Origin: Neotamlana sedimentorum
Lineage (GTDB): Bacteria > Bacteroidota > Bacteroidia > Flavobacteriales > Flavobacteriaceae
Assembly (NCBI RefSeq): GCF_000943565.1
Contig: NZ_JTDW01000001.1
Location: 434,001 to 498,000, forward strand
Reading direction: 5' to 3'
Length of the DNA: 64,000 nucleotides
In this document: positions 40,493 through 51,700 of the stretch, piece by piece
Numbering within the stretch: the first letter of the stretch is position 1
Layout: each line of letters opens with the position of its first letter
Notes under the pieces: model-generated
The model's database searches: none
The model's input: only the letters and a program-made list of their open reading frames with translations
Told to the model about the DNA's origin: nothing
Made by a program: the position numbers and the translations under genes

Positions 40493-43400
40493 ATGAAAAA
40501 AACATTAAAAATAGCAGTTATTATCACAGTCATTTTACTGGTATTGGTACTTGTGCCTTTGTCTGGAAATGGCGATAATAATTTTCTTTTCTTTTTAGGA
40601 CGATTTCATCCTTTAATATTGCATTTGCCTATAGGCGCACTAGTCGTTTTGTTTTTCATGGAAATTATTAATGCCAAACAACCAGAATTACATTTAGATG
40701 CAGCATGTAATATTCTACTTTGGTTTTCGGTTTTAAGTTTTATTCCAACAGTAATATTTGGTTTGCTTTTAGCTTCTAGCGGGAATTATAATGATGATGC
40801 GCTTAGCAAGCATCAATGGTTAGGTTGGTTTACGGCCGTAATTTGCGTTTGGTTGTTGGTTTTACGTCGTAAAAAGTCGACTAAAAACGTCAGTAAAATT
40901 TATAAAGTGGCATTGTTTGTAAATGTTGTACTGTTGTCGCTTGCGGGACATTTTGGAGGTAATTTAACACATGGTTCTAATTATTTAACCAAGTACATGC
41001 CACAGCCCTTAAAATCGGTTTTAGGTGTTAATGATGCAGAAAATTATTTAGCCATAAAAGGCATAGATTCAACTTCCGAAGATGCTATTTATTTTAAAAA
41101 CAATGTAAAACCAGTCATGGAAAAACATTGTTATAGTTGCCATGGCGAAGAAAAGGAAAAAGGCGGTGTGCGTATAGATGTGTTACATTGGGACATGGTA
41201 AATGGACCTGATGCCGAAGGGTGGCATTCTGCCTTAGATATGATAAATTCTGGAGAAATGCCTCCAGAAGATAAGCCGCAATTAACCACCGAAGAACGCC
41301 GTTTGGTAGTCGATTGGATGACCGAAAATTTAGAACACGCGGCTATTGCAAAACAAACCGAGAATAAAGGTGTAATGCGTCGTTTAACCAAAAAACAATA
41401 CACCAATTCATTAAATGAATTATTGGGTGTGCATGTTAATTTTGGTGATGTATTGCCAGACGATGGAAAATCGAAAATGGGTTTTACCAACAACGGTAAT
41501 ATTTTACAAACCTCAGCATTGCACATCGATTATTATCAAAAAATTGCAAGAGAAGCACTAGATAAAGCCATTTTTTTTGGCGAAAAGCCAGAAGCTAAAC
41601 GTTATAAAGTTACTATTGGTAAAAATAGTAGCGCTGGTAAAGTTGGTGCCGAGTATGGCGGCTATCAAACAGCATCTGTAAATAACACCGATTTTTTAAT
41701 TGATATTTTAGATGAATACGGCAAACCTATTCAAGGTAATTCTAAAGCTGAAAAAGATTCAATAAAAGCAACCAAAAACAAAATAGGATTAGGAATGCGC
41801 GGTTCGGCAAGTAACCGTTACAGTGTTGTAAAAGAAGGGATGCTTTTAAACGCTGCGTTACCTGCTACAGAAAAAGCTCCAAAATCGTGGCAAGGGCCAT
41901 CTCCAAATTTAAAATTGTTGGTAAAAGAAGATTTTCCAAGAACGGGCGATTTTGTGTTTAGGGTAGAAGCTTCTCGTGGTTATTTTTTAGCTTCCACCGA
42001 AAAATTAATCGATTTACGTGAAAATAAACCAGCAAAAGCCTCGACGGAAGCTATTCATATTTCAGCTAAAAAAATTAAAAGACCAAAAGGATTAATAAAA
42101 AATAAAACCTATTTAATGCCAGATAATGTAGCCGATAATGTGCGAGCAAACTTCTCGTACGTTATTCCAAAATCTGGGTTTTATCAAATAGATTTAGTGC
42201 ATCCGTATGCTTCAGATGATGCTATGCCGTCTTATCAAATTAGTTTGTTGGGTAAAAAGAAGGCTGGCCGCATTAGTAAACGTTTGTACATGGATGAAGC
42301 TTTAGCTAGCGAAAAACAAGTGGTAACACCAGTAACTTTGGCGTATTTATCCGAAGGAAAACATACCGGATATATTGGTGGTAAGTTTTTTGTAGGTTTT
42401 AGCGATATTGTAATTACGCCTTTACAAGAAAACGATCCATTGCCTAAAATGCTAGCGGCAGAAGCGAAACAAAACAGCTTAAAATATGAAGCTGTAAATC
42501 CATCAATTCAAGCCTTTGCAGGTACAAGAACAGACGATGGGATGGATTATAAAATTTTTGATAAATGTGTTGATGTTACTGCACCTTTTGGTAAAACCCA
42601 AACTTTTGAATTTAAAGGCCGATTAGAAAATTTACCAATTCCATTGGCAGGAAACCAAGTAAGTGGCGATTTAGCAAACATGCTTACGGTAGGTCTTTGG
42701 AATAATCATTTAGTTAAAGAAAATAGCCAAACAGGACCGCCGTTACTCATAAAATCTATTGAGTTTGAAGCGCCTTATCATCCGGTTTGGCCACCAGAAA
42801 GTCATACTAATATATTTTTCGATTCACCAAATAAAGAAAATAAAGCAGTTTACACGAAGGAAGTGCTAAATCGTTTTATGGAAAAAGCGTTTAGGCGATC
42901 GGTAAAGCCTGAAGAATTAAAGCGTTACTTCGATTTTTGGAATAGTATAAAAAATGATTTCGATCGTTATGAAGATGGCGTAAAGGAAGTTTTAGTAGCC
43001 GTGTTATGTTCACCAAACTTTATTTATTTGTTCGAACCAGAGCCAAAGGAAGATGAAGATCCGGTTGAAGATGAGTTTTATTTGGCGTCTCAACTATCGT
43101 ATTTTCTTTGGAATTCTCCACCAGACGAAACTTTAACACGTTTAGCTGCAGAAGGCGATTTACACGACGACATTGGCGAGCAAATTGAGCGTATGGTAAA
43201 CGACTCGAAAATCACTAAAATGATAGAGGCTTTTACTTACGAATGGTTACGTTTAGATAGGCATCAAGCCATGGATACCGACATTAAAAAATATGACGAT
43301 TATACGCGATTTGTTAAGCAGGATATGGCAAACGAAACTTATGAGTTTATGCATCATGTTTTAAAAAACAACATGAGTATTTTAAATTTTATAGATTCCG

Positions 43401-44101
43401 ACTTTGCTATGCTAAACCAAAATTTAGCCGAATTTTATGGTATCGAAGGCGTAAAAGGTCATGAATTTAGACCCGTAATGTTAGCCGATAGCTTAAATCG
43501 TGGTGGTTTGTTGTCGCAGGGTGCTTTTTTAAACGGGCATTCCGATGGTGTGCAAGCGCACCCCATAAAACGTGCCGTTTGGCTTAAAGAAAAAATACTT
43601 GGCGATACACCGCCACCGCCACCACCAAATGTGCCGGAGCTTGATCCTGAAACGCCTGGTTTCGAAAATTTAACCTTAAAAGAGCAATTGTTTTTACATC
43701 GTAACAAAGCAGCTTGTTTAGATTGCCACAGAAAAATTGATCCGTATGGTGTGGTTTTCGAAAATTACGATGCTGTGGGTAGGTTTAATCTAACTGCAAA
43801 AGAAAAACCTATTGATTCGAAATCGACATTACCCGATGGCACAGAGGTAGAAGGCGTTCAAGGTATTAAAGATTATATTTTAAAATTAAAAACAGAAGAT
43901 TTCACAAGGTCGTTAGTTGAGCATTTGTACGCTTATGCTTTAGGGCGCGATGTTAGTTTTGCCGACCAACAAGAAATCGATAGAATAGTGGTAGAAGTAG
44001 TTGAAGACGATTTTCGTTTTCAAACGGTAATAGAACAAATTGTTTTAAGTCCGGCCTTTTATAAAAAAGAACAAAATTGGTTTAATAAAATTTTTGGATA
44101 A
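40493..44101 (+). CDS. Membrane cytochrome c / DUF1587-DUF1592-DUF1588-DUF1585 protein
   Basis: A 1202-residue protein. Residues 1-155 have about five membrane segments, including FLGRFHPLILHLPIGALVV, a DUF2231-like block. A cytochrome c motif CYSCH lies at 213-217 (planctomycete-type PSCyt1). LTKKQYTNSLNELLG at about 300 begins DUF1587. FMEKAFRRSVKPEELKRYFDFW and the following part are DUF1595/DUF1592. AFLNGHSDGVQAHPIKRAVWLKEKILG with a run of six prolines is DUF1588. A second CLDCH (1075-1079) precedes the DUF1585 end, RSLVEHLYAYALGRD. The family is best known in Planctomycetes and has no firm function; redox work on sugars is suspected. Its stop overlaps the next start (TAATG). Confidence 0.88.
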   Translation: MKKTLKIAVIITVILLVLVLVPLSGNGDNNFLFFLGRFHPLILHLPIGALVVLFFMEIINAKQPELHLDAACNILLWFSVLSFIPTVIFGLLLASSGNYNDDALSKHQWLGWFTAVICVWLLVLRRKKSTKNVSKIYKVALFVNVVLLSLAGHFGGNLTHGSNYLTKYMPQPLKSVLGVNDAENYLAIKGIDSTSEDAIYFKNNVKPVMEKHCYSCHGEEKEKGGVRIDVLHWDMVNGPDAEGWHSALDMINSGEMPPEDKPQLTTEERRLVVDWMTENLEHAAIAKQTENKGVMRRLTKKQYTNSLNELLGVHVNFGDVLPDDGKSKMGFTNNGNILQTSALHIDYYQKIAREALDKAIFFGEKPEAKRYKVTIGKNSSAGKVGAEYGGYQTASVNNTDFLIDILDEYGKPIQGNSKAEKDSIKATKNKIGLGMRGSASNRYSVVKEGMLLNAALPATEKAPKSWQGPSPNLKLLVKEDFPRTGDFVFRVEASRGYFLASTEKLIDLRENKPAKASTEAIHISAKKIKRPKGLIKNKTYLMPDNVADNVRANFSYVIPKSGFYQIDLVHPYASDDAMPSYQISLLGKKKAGRISKRLYMDEALASEKQVVTPVTLAYLSEGKHTGYIGGKFFVGFSDIVITPLQENDPLPKMLAAEAKQNSLKYEAVNPSIQAFAGTRTDDGMDYKIFDKCVDVTAPFGKTQTFEFKGRLENLPIPLAGNQVSGDLANMLTVGLWNNHLVKENSQTGPPLLIKSIEFEAPYHPVWPPESHTNIFFDSPNKENKAVYTKEVLNRFMEKAFRRSVKPEELKRYFDFWNSIKNDFDRYEDGVKEVLVAVLCSPNFIYLFEPEPKEDEDPVEDEFYLASQLSYFLWNSPPDETLTRLAAEGDLHDDIGEQIERMVNDSKITKMIEAFTYEWLRLDRHQAMDTDIKKYDDYTRFVKQDMANETYEFMHHVLKNNMSILNFIDSDFAMLNQNLAEFYGIEGVKGHEFRPVMLADSLNRGGLLSQGAFLNGHSDGVQAHPIKRAVWLKEKILGDTPPPPPPNVPELDPETPGFENLTLKEQLFLHRNKAACLDCHRKIDPYGVVFENYDAVGRFNLTAKEKPIDSKSTLPDGTEVEGVQGIKDYILKLKTEDFTRSLVEHLYAYALGRDVSFADQQEIDRIVVEVVEDDFRFQTVIEQIVLSPAFYKKEQNWFNKIFG

Positions 44102-45447
44102 TGAGTAAAAAACCTTGGCATTTAGATCGACGAACCTTTTTAAAAGGTTTAGGCGTAGCATGTATGTTACCTTATTTTGAAGGTATGGCAATGAGTGGTG
44201 TTTCTAAATTTTTTGAACCAGAAAAACCTAAGCGACTTTGTTTTTTATATTTTCCTAATGGGGTTGGTTTACCTCCAGAAAATAGTGCGTATCATAAACA
44301 ATGGAATTGGTTTCCGTTAGGTGGTGAAGGTAGCGACTATAAACTCACAAAATCGCTATCACCTTTAGAAAATCACCGAAGCGATATTTCAATTATGGGT
44401 GGTTTGAGTCACCCTTATAGCCGACAAGTTTTAGGCCATATTGCAGGCGATACTTGGCTTACTGGAGGCGATTTACGAGGCGAATATAAAAACAGTATTT
44501 CGGTCGATCAGGTTGCGGCAAAAAAGTTAAGTAGATACACTAGGTTTCCATCTTTATCATTATCAACCGATGGAGGCGTTGGGTATAAATCTAGAGTTTC
44601 AACCTTGTCGTTTAACGATTCTGGACGACCAATTCCTTCAGAACATCGCCAGCGCGAAATTTTCGAACGTTATTTTTCTCCAAATGGTGGAGGTTCTTCA
44701 CAAGAACGAAGAAAAAGTCTGCATCAAGGCAAAAAAATAGTCGATTTGGTTTTAGAAGATAGTAAAAATCTTCAAAAGCGATTAGGTGCAAACGATAAGC
44801 AAAAGTTAGATGAATATTTAACATCTTTAAACCAAGTTGAAGCACAGGTTAAACGAAATGAAAAATGGTTAGATATTCCTTTAAAAGAATTTGATGCGAG
44901 TTTAATAAATTTAGATGTAGATCCAACGTCAGCGCCCGAAGATTATGTGCGTTCTATGATGGATTTAATGGTGTTAGGTTTTCAAACCGATGCGACTCGT
45001 GTTATTACTTATATGATGGCACGTGAAGACGGTATGGGCTTTGGTGATAATTTCCCTAAGATTGCTTTAAAACTTAAAGGGCATCATAGCATTTCACACG
45101 ATAAAACTACAGGACATTGGGAAGATTGGGGGCGTTTAGACCAATGGTACGCCAAACAATTTGCTTATTTTATTGATAAAATGAAAAACACCAAAGATGA
45201 ACACGGTTCTTTGTTAGATAATACGTTAATTCTTTACGGAAGCGCATGTAGTTCTACGCATAATGCGCGTAATTGTCCATTAATTTTAGCAGGTGGAAAT
45301 AATTTGGGCGTAAAACATGGCGCTTATACTAAGTTTAAAGAAAAAGAAGTGCCATTATCTAACCTGTATGTTAGCATGCTTAATAAAGTAGGCGTAGCTA
45401 CCGAAACGTTCTCTGATAGTACAGGGCCGTTGCCTTCAATAATATAA
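44101..45447 (+). CDS. DUF1552 protein with Tat-type signal
   Basis: A 448-residue protein. The N-terminus DRRTFLKGLGVACMLPYFEG is a twin-arginine signal, so it is probably exported folded. LCFLYFPNGVG, GLSHPY and GHIAGDTWLTGG, and later GSACSSTHNARNCPLILAGG are typical of DUF1552. This family is nearly always encoded directly after a DUF1592-type cytochrome gene, as here with a TAATG overlap. The role is unknown. Tat export suggests a cofactor or metal bound before export (inference). The pair is followed 28 bp later by the FucP-type symporter, suggesting that its product or substrate is a sugar. Confidence 0.88.
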   Translation: MSKKPWHLDRRTFLKGLGVACMLPYFEGMAMSGVSKFFEPEKPKRLCFLYFPNGVGLPPENSAYHKQWNWFPLGGEGSDYKLTKSLSPLENHRSDISIMGGLSHPYSRQVLGHIAGDTWLTGGDLRGEYKNSISVDQVAAKKLSRYTRFPSLSLSTDGGVGYKSRVSTLSFNDSGRPIPSEHRQREIFERYFSPNGGGSSQERRKSLHQGKKIVDLVLEDSKNLQKRLGANDKQKLDEYLTSLNQVEAQVKRNEKWLDIPLKEFDASLINLDVDPTSAPEDYVRSMMDLMVLGFQTDATRVITYMMAREDGMGFGDNFPKIALKLKGHHSISHDKTTGHWEDWGRLDQWYAKQFAYFIDKMKNTKDEHGSLLDNTLILYGSACSSTHNARNCPLILAGGNNLGVKHGAYTKFKEKEVPLSNLYVSMLNKVGVATETFSDSTGPLPSII

Positions 45448-45475
45448 ATATCATCCAATTAAAATATTAAACTAA

Positions 45476-46789
45476 ATGACCAACCAAACTAAAACACCAA
45501 TAGTTAGTAAAGAATTATTGTTTCCATTTATTGTAATTACTTCGTTATTTGCGCTTTGGGGAATTGCTAACGATTTAACCAACCCAATGGTTTCTGCATT
45601 TAAAAAAGTAATGCCAGAATTGTCTAATATTCAGGCATCATTGGTGCAGTTTGCTTTTTACTTCGGATATTTTTTTATGGCCTTACCGGCAGCTTTATTC
45701 ATTAGGAAATTTAGTTACAAATCAGGAATTTTATTAGGTTTAACCTTGTACGCAATTGGCGCCTTTTTATTTTATCCGGCAGCCAAATATGAAGAATATA
45801 ATTATTTTTTAGTGTCGCTTTGGGTTATTACTTGTGGTTTAGCTTTTTTAGAAACCACGGCTAACCCTTTAATTTTAGCTTTAGGCAACAAAAAAACAGC
45901 AACGCAGCGGTTAAATTTAGCTCAGGCATTTAATCCAGTTGGTTCTTTAACAGGGATGATAATTGCGCAGGTTTTTGTGTTAGGAGCACTTCAATCGGAT
46001 GATTATACTACCGATGCTTACAATGCTTTGTCTTCGCAAGAATTGGCAGCTATTAGGGAAAACGATTTAGGTGTAATTAGTGTGCCTTATTTAAGTTTAG
46101 GTGTTTTGGTGTTAATAATAATGGCTATAATATTTTTTACAAAAATCCCAAAAACACCAGAGGCCGATAAAATGAGTTTGAAGGCTTCATTTTCAAAATT
46201 ATTTGCCAATAAAAATTATTTAATGGGGGTTTTGGCTCAAGCTGCATGTGTTGGCTCTCAAATTATGTGTTGGACGTACATTTTTCAGTATGTCGATAAT
46301 TTAAATGCAGAAATGGGATGGAATATTACCGCGACAAATTATAACATTGCTGCGATGATTTTGTTTTTGTCTGGTCGATGGATTGGCACAGGATTAATGA
46401 AAAAGGTTAATCCGCCAAAAGTTTTGGCTTTGTTTGGTACTTGTGGAGCTCTAGCCAGTATAGGTGCTATTGCTTTGCCAGGAATGGCAGGATTAATTTC
46501 GTTGGTCGCTATTTCAATATTTATGTCTATAATGTTTCCAACAATTTATGGTATTGCTTTAAAAGATATGGGCGATGAAGCCAAAATAGGTTCTGCTGGT
46601 TTAGTTATGGCTATTGTTGGTGGTGCTTTAATGCCGATAGCTCAAGCTGCCATTTTAGATTTAGGTGGGGACGGATTTAACGATTTAAATATAATGGGTT
46701 ACATTCCAGAAGTTAATGCTTCGTTTATTTTACCAGCGCTATGTTTAGCGTTTGTTGGCTATTATGGGTATACTAGTAGAAAATTTTGA
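45476..46789 (+). CDS. FucP-family sugar/H+ symporter (MFS)
   Basis: A 437-residue inner-membrane protein with about 12 hydrophobic segments. LFALWGIANDLTNPMVSAFKKVM in the first helix region, QFAFYFGYFFMALPAALFIRKFSYKSG, and GLAFLETTANPLILALG are hallmarks of the FucP/glucose-galactose transporter family. These import L-fucose, galactose, glucose or N-acetylglucosamine with protons. In a fucosidase-rich locus L-fucose is the best guess. An AAACTAAA element overlaps the start codon. The gene ends the plus-strand operon and is followed by a strong terminator. I leave the symbol empty because the substrate is not certain. Confidence 0.88.
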   Translation: MTNQTKTPIVSKELLFPFIVITSLFALWGIANDLTNPMVSAFKKVMPELSNIQASLVQFAFYFGYFFMALPAALFIRKFSYKSGILLGLTLYAIGAFLFYPAAKYEEYNYFLVSLWVITCGLAFLETTANPLILALGNKKTATQRLNLAQAFNPVGSLTGMIIAQVFVLGALQSDDYTTDAYNALSSQELAAIRENDLGVISVPYLSLGVLVLIIMAIIFFTKIPKTPEADKMSLKASFSKLFANKNYLMGVLAQAACVGSQIMCWTYIFQYVDNLNAEMGWNITATNYNIAAMILFLSGRWIGTGLMKKVNPPKVLALFGTCGALASIGAIALPGMAGLISLVAISIFMSIMFPTIYGIALKDMGDEAKIGSAGLVMAIVGGALMPIAQAAILDLGGDGFNDLNIMGYIPEVNASFILPALCLAFVGYYGYTSRKF

Positions 46790-46841
46790 TAAATATTTTA
46801 ATACGTTGTAAAAATTTATGTACATTTGGGATATAAAATAA

Positions 46842-46875
46842 AAAAACGGCTACAATTTTATTTGTAGCCGTTTTT
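46842..46875. terminator. Bidirectional intrinsic terminator
   Basis: A 14-bp perfect stem pairs 46842-46855 (AAAAACGGCTACAA) with 46862-46875, closing a 6-nt loop. A-runs and T-runs on both sides let it work for the symporter gene (plus) and for SusD (minus), which converge here. Confidence 0.9.
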
Positions 46876-46893
46876 CTTCAAGAATTTTAAAGG

Positions 46894-48687
46894 TTAATAC
46901 CCCGGATTTTGTAATAAAGCATCGTTTAAACCAGTTTGAGAGGTTGGTAAAGGAAATAAGTAATTTTCTCTTGTGAAATTTCTTATTGATGCAGGCTGTA
47001 CAACAATACATCTTTTTAATCCTTTTCCAGTCATAGCACTTTCTTCTGGGTATCCGTATTTAGATGGGTCGTACAGAGCTGTATCGGTTTCCCAAACAGA
47101 ATCTTCAATTACGGCGCCATAAATAGCTTGTCCTAGCTCTTGTTCGGCAATTCCCCAACGTTTTAAATCGTTGAATCTAGTAGCGCCTTCAGCATAAAGT
47201 TCTATGGTTCGTTCTCTTCTAATTTCTGTAAGTAAGTCTAAATTGTTAGCCGTAATAAAAGCATTGGTTAAAGGTGGTAAACCTGCTTTTTCTTTTATTA
47301 AGTTAATAGATTCGTTTAACTCGGCGTCAGATAAGCTTCCGTTTAATTCGTATAAAGCTTCTGCGTACATTAAATAAACTTCTGCTAATCGAATAAATGG
47401 AATATCATAACTTTCGGTTTCTGTAGCCCTGTAAGCTTCGGTTGTTCCCCATTTCCAGCTCATAAATTTAGCATTAAAGTATCCAAAGTTATTTGTTCCA
47501 CTTAATCTTAAATCGCTATTACCCGCTATTGTAGGGATCGTTCCCAAATCTCTATGGTCTGTAAAATAAGCTCTCATTCTTAAGTCTCTATTTTGAAACT
47601 CATCTTCTGGGTTGGCGTACCCTTGAAAGCGTGATGATTTATCGATTGGTAAGCCGTCGTCGCATAAAAATAAATCGATCATTTTTCTGCTTGGTTTTAC
47701 ACGGCCATTGTAAACATGGCTTACTAAAGTCCCGGCTTGTCTAAAGGTAAAATCGTATTTTCCGTAGAAAATAAATTCTTTATTGCTTGATTTGTCTAAG
47801 CCTGCAGGGTTTGATCCTCCATCTTCTAAATTAAATAAAAAGTTAGAGCTTAAATTATCTAAGCTATCGTTGTAATTCCATAGCTCGAAGGTGTTAGAAT
47901 CCATGATTTGCTTAGTTAAGCTAACCACTTCTTGTAAGTAAGGCGTTATTTTAGAATCGTCGAAGCCGGCACTACCAGCACCTACTGTAATACCATCGCC
48001 ATCGGTTGATGTGCCAACATATTTCATCCAAGTAGCTTCATGTAATAATACATCGGCTTTAAAAGCCATAGCGGCTTCTTTGCTAATTTTTCCCTTATCG
48101 TTGCCTCCTATATTTGCTTCGTTAGGTAAATCTGCAATGGCATCATCTAAATCTAATAATATTTGATCTACAACTTCGTATCTGCTATTTCGAGCAGCGT
48201 AAAGTTCTTCAGAATCTACATCTAACGAACGTGTTACAAGTGTTACGCCTCCAAAACGTTGTACTAATAAAAAGTATTGATAAGCACGGTGAAATTTTGT
48301 AGCCGCTACATATTCTGAAATGTCACCGTCACCGTTATATGACTCAGATCTTTCAATTAATAAATTCATGTCTCTAATGGCAGCATATGGATTAGAGTAG
48401 TATGAATCGTTTTCAACAGCTTGGGTATTTCCTCGGCTGTATTCTTGCATGTCACTAGATTCGTCGTATCCAACTAAATCCGATCCGTGGTCTGAATAAA
48501 TACCTTGATCGCTCCAGCCTAATAAATTTGTGTAAAATCTGTTAGAACCAGTTAAAAAGTGTTCGGCTTCTGTGTAATAAACATCGTCGGTTATTGAAGC
48601 TGGCGGTGTTAGGTCTATAAATTCATCTTCGCAAGCAGTGAAAAATACTGCTATAAATGGTAATATGAGATATACTATTTTTTTCAT
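46894..48687 (-). CDS. SusD/RagB-family outer-membrane glycan-binding lipoprotein
   Basis: A 597-residue lipoprotein (FFTAC, Cys19). The N-terminus EDEFIDLTPPASITDDVYYTEAEHFL is typical of SusD/RagB. KFHRAYQYFLLVQRFGGVTLV and FIRLAEVYLMYAEALYELNG mark the conserved TPR-like core. The C-terminus LKRWGIAEQ to the end (NYLFPLPTSQTGLNDALLQNPGY) is also characteristic. SusD caps the SusC channel and binds the imported glycan. Its gene is intact and lies 37 bp after the broken SusC, with the same orientation. This is the only SusCD pair in the window. Confidence 0.95.
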   Translation of the reverse strand: MKKIVYLILPFIAVFFTACEDEFIDLTPPASITDDVYYTEAEHFLTGSNRFYTNLLGWSDQGIYSDHGSDLVGYDESSDMQEYSRGNTQAVENDSYYSNPYAAIRDMNLLIERSESYNGDGDISEYVAATKFHRAYQYFLLVQRFGGVTLVTRSLDVDSEELYAARNSRYEVVDQILLDLDDAIADLPNEANIGGNDKGKISKEAAMAFKADVLLHEATWMKYVGTSTDGDGITVGAGSAGFDDSKITPYLQEVVSLTKQIMDSNTFELWNYNDSLDNLSSNFLFNLEDGGSNPAGLDKSSNKEFIFYGKYDFTFRQAGTLVSHVYNGRVKPSRKMIDLFLCDDGLPIDKSSRFQGYANPEDEFQNRDLRMRAYFTDHRDLGTIPTIAGNSDLRLSGTNNFGYFNAKFMSWKWGTTEAYRATETESYDIPFIRLAEVYLMYAEALYELNGSLSDAELNESINLIKEKAGLPPLTNAFITANNLDLLTEIRRERTIELYAEGATRFNDLKRWGIAEQELGQAIYGAVIEDSVWETDTALYDPSKYGYPEESAMTGKGLKRCIVVQPASIRNFTRENYLFPLPTSQTGLNDALLQNPGY

Positions 48688-48724
48688 TTGTATATTTTTT
48701 TAAATTATTTTATATCAGTAACAA

Positions 48725-51700
48725 TTATAATGACACTTTTAAGCCTAAAGCCCAAGTACGCATAAACGGATAGGCGCTATTGTTAGAACTTTCTTGAAAT
48801 TCTGGATCATATCCATCTTTTACGCTTGTAAATTCGAATAAATCATTTCCTGAAAAATAAATACGACAGGTGTTGATTGCTGTGTTTCCTATTTTAAGAT
48901 CTTTTATGTTGTATCCTACAATTAGTGACTTTAACCTTATGTATCTGTTATTTTGTAAAATATGATCTTTAAATTGGTAGTTCCATCTAGATAAACCACG
49001 TTGTGTAGTTAACCTTGGGAATTCTGCATTTCTGTTATCCTCGGTCCAAGTACGGCCTAACCAGGCATTCGATTGGTTTTGCCATTCGGCTTGAAAGGGT
49101 TGTGCAAAATAACCGGTTCTATAAATTTGATGATCTAGAGTTCCTTGAAAGAAGGCGCTTAAATCCCAGTTTTTGTATTTTAAATCTAGATTAATACCAT
49201 AAACATAATGGGGGGGCATTGTCGCCGTGGTAAACTAGATCGTCAGTATCTAAGTCACCATCTCCATTTACGTCTACAACTTTAATGTCGCCAGGTCTTA
49301 AAGCGTCGTTCGATGTTTGTGAAGGTAAAATACCTCCAGCATTATGAGATGCGTAATATTGATCTACTTCGGCTTGTGAGTCAAAATATCCATCGGTTTT
49401 ATATAAATAGAAAGAGTTAATTGGCTTTCCTAATATGTTTTCACTACTGTCAGCATCATTTAATCCAGCTACAATAGATTGAGCACCGTCGTATCTTGTA
49501 ATTTCGTTACGAGTATCACTCATATTCGCACTAATTGTGAAGTCAAAATCATTAATTTGTCCTCTCCAGCCAAGCATTACTTCCCAACCATCGGTTTGTA
49601 ACGTACCAATGTTTGTAAACGGCGTTGTAGTACCTAAAACTTGTGTTGTAATACCTCGTACAAGCATGCCTTTGTTGTTTTTTCTAAATAAATCAACCGA
49701 ACCAAAAACGGAGCTGTTAAATAATCTAAAGTCTAAGCCAATTTCGCTAGTTGCAATACGTTCCCAAGTCGTTGTATCGCTAAATAGGCTACTAGCTCTA
49801 GATGTTGCTTGTTGTGTAGCGCTTGTTTGACCAAAAACTGTGGTTCCAAATTGCACGGTAGAAAGGTACCCAAAGTTACCAATTCCGGCAGTACTACCAA
49901 GTTCACCATAACCACCACGAAGTTTTAAGAATGATATAATTTTGCTGTCTGATAAGAAATCTTCAGAACTAAGTACCCAACCACCAGAAATACTGCCGTA
50001 GTTAGACCATTTTTGTCCTTCAGCGAATCTAGAAGAACCATCGCGTCTTCCTTGTAATTCTAATAAATATTTATTTTTATAGTCGTAGTTTATTCTACCA
50101 ATATATCCAAAGAATCCCCAAGTATCTCCACCTCCAGAAGTTGTGATTTGCTGGTCGGTTGCACCTAAATGAATATCGTAAACGCCATAGTCAACAAAAC
50201 CATTTCTTCTTATAAAATATTCGTTGCTTTCATTTTTTTCTGCTTCAACAGCAACTAATCCAGAAATATTATGGTCTCCAAAAGAGTTATTATAGTTTAA
50301 AGTGGCTTTGTAATTTTTATAAGTTACGTTGCCATCTGAATTATCTGGGCCTGTACCTTCTGAAATAGAAGAGGTGTTATTAATATTGTTAGAAAAACCA
50401 CCATCCCAACTATAAAGTGGTACCGATACTAAATATTGTTGCCATTCGGAATGTTGCTTATTAAATGCATACGATCCTGAAAGGTCTAAGTGGTCGGTTA
50501 ATTTGTAAGTTGCTTGTGCAAATACTTTTAATTGCTCGGTAGTTTTATTTTCACGACCAGCATCTTTTACCTGAGCTATTGCGTTTCTATCTCCAGTAAT
50601 GTTTACACCACCAAAGTTTGCATAATATTGTCCATCTGGGTTATAAGTTGGAAATAAAGGTGCGTCCCAAGTGGCAGCTTCTCTTGCTAAACCAGCAGCA
50701 GGACCAGAAAATTTATTACTAAAATACGACACATTTGTAGTTAAACGTAAACGGTCGCTAATATCTGTTGCGTAATTAATAGAAAAGTTATAACGATCTG
50801 CACTGTCTTCTGCAACTTTTAAACCACCAACATTTTGGTCGTAGCCAGCAGAAATACGGAACTACTTTTTTCGGTTCCACCAGAAACACTTAAGTTGTGT
50901 TGGCTAGAGTAAGAGTTTCCAAACATTTCATCGAAACGGTTACCTTCGCCTAACCAAATTCTACCATTAATAGGCAGGTCGTAATAGCCTTCTTCTCCAT
51001 TTGCTATACGTTGTACAGTTTCGCGGTCGCTCCAGAAAAAATAACGAGGTGGTTTGCCCGAAGCAATATCTTCATCTACTGCAGCTAAATATAACTGTCC
51101 ATATTCCGTCATAGTAGGAGAAGGAGGTCTAATACCAATAGTTCCCATTCTTAAAATCGTACTAGCTTCAACCTTTATATTTCCTTTTCCTTTTTTTGTG
51201 GTAACTAAAATAACACCACCAGCGGCTCTAGAACCATAAACCGATGCCGATCCACCTTTTAAAACACTAATACTTTCAATATCGTTAGGGTTCATGTCGT
51301 TAAACGACTGCGAGTTAATTGCTGGAACACCATCAATTACAACAAGTGGAGCAATACCATTAATAGATGAAGCACCGCGAATTAAGAAGTTAATGTTCTC
51401 GTCACCTGGTCTAGATGATGTACGCGTAACTACTAACCCTGGTGTTCTTCCTTGTAATGCAAGAGCAGGACTACCAACAGCTAAGTCTTCAAAAGCTTCA
51501 GCTTTAACTTGTTCTACAGATCCGGTTAAGGTTTCTTTTTTCTGAGTACCATAACCTACAACTACTACTTCATCTAAAGCCGCAATGTCTGCATTCAAGC
51601 TTATATTAATGGTTGATTGGTTGCCCACAACAACCTCCTTTGTTTCATATCCAATATAAGAAAACACTAAAACAGCTTGGTTTGAATTTACGGTAATACT

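Noticed and set aside
41131-41526. A 131-codon minus-strand frame in the cytochrome/DUF1592 gene
   Set aside because: Antisense shadow covering the haem motif and DUF1587 start, with no own features.
43609-43630. Proline repeat as a DNA repeat element
   Set aside because: The CCX run encodes a six-proline linker in the DUF1588 region and is in frame with coding sequence.
49191-50732. Three separate SusC-like genes
   Set aside because: The pieces join into one receptor when two single bases are changed, so they are one broken gene, not three.
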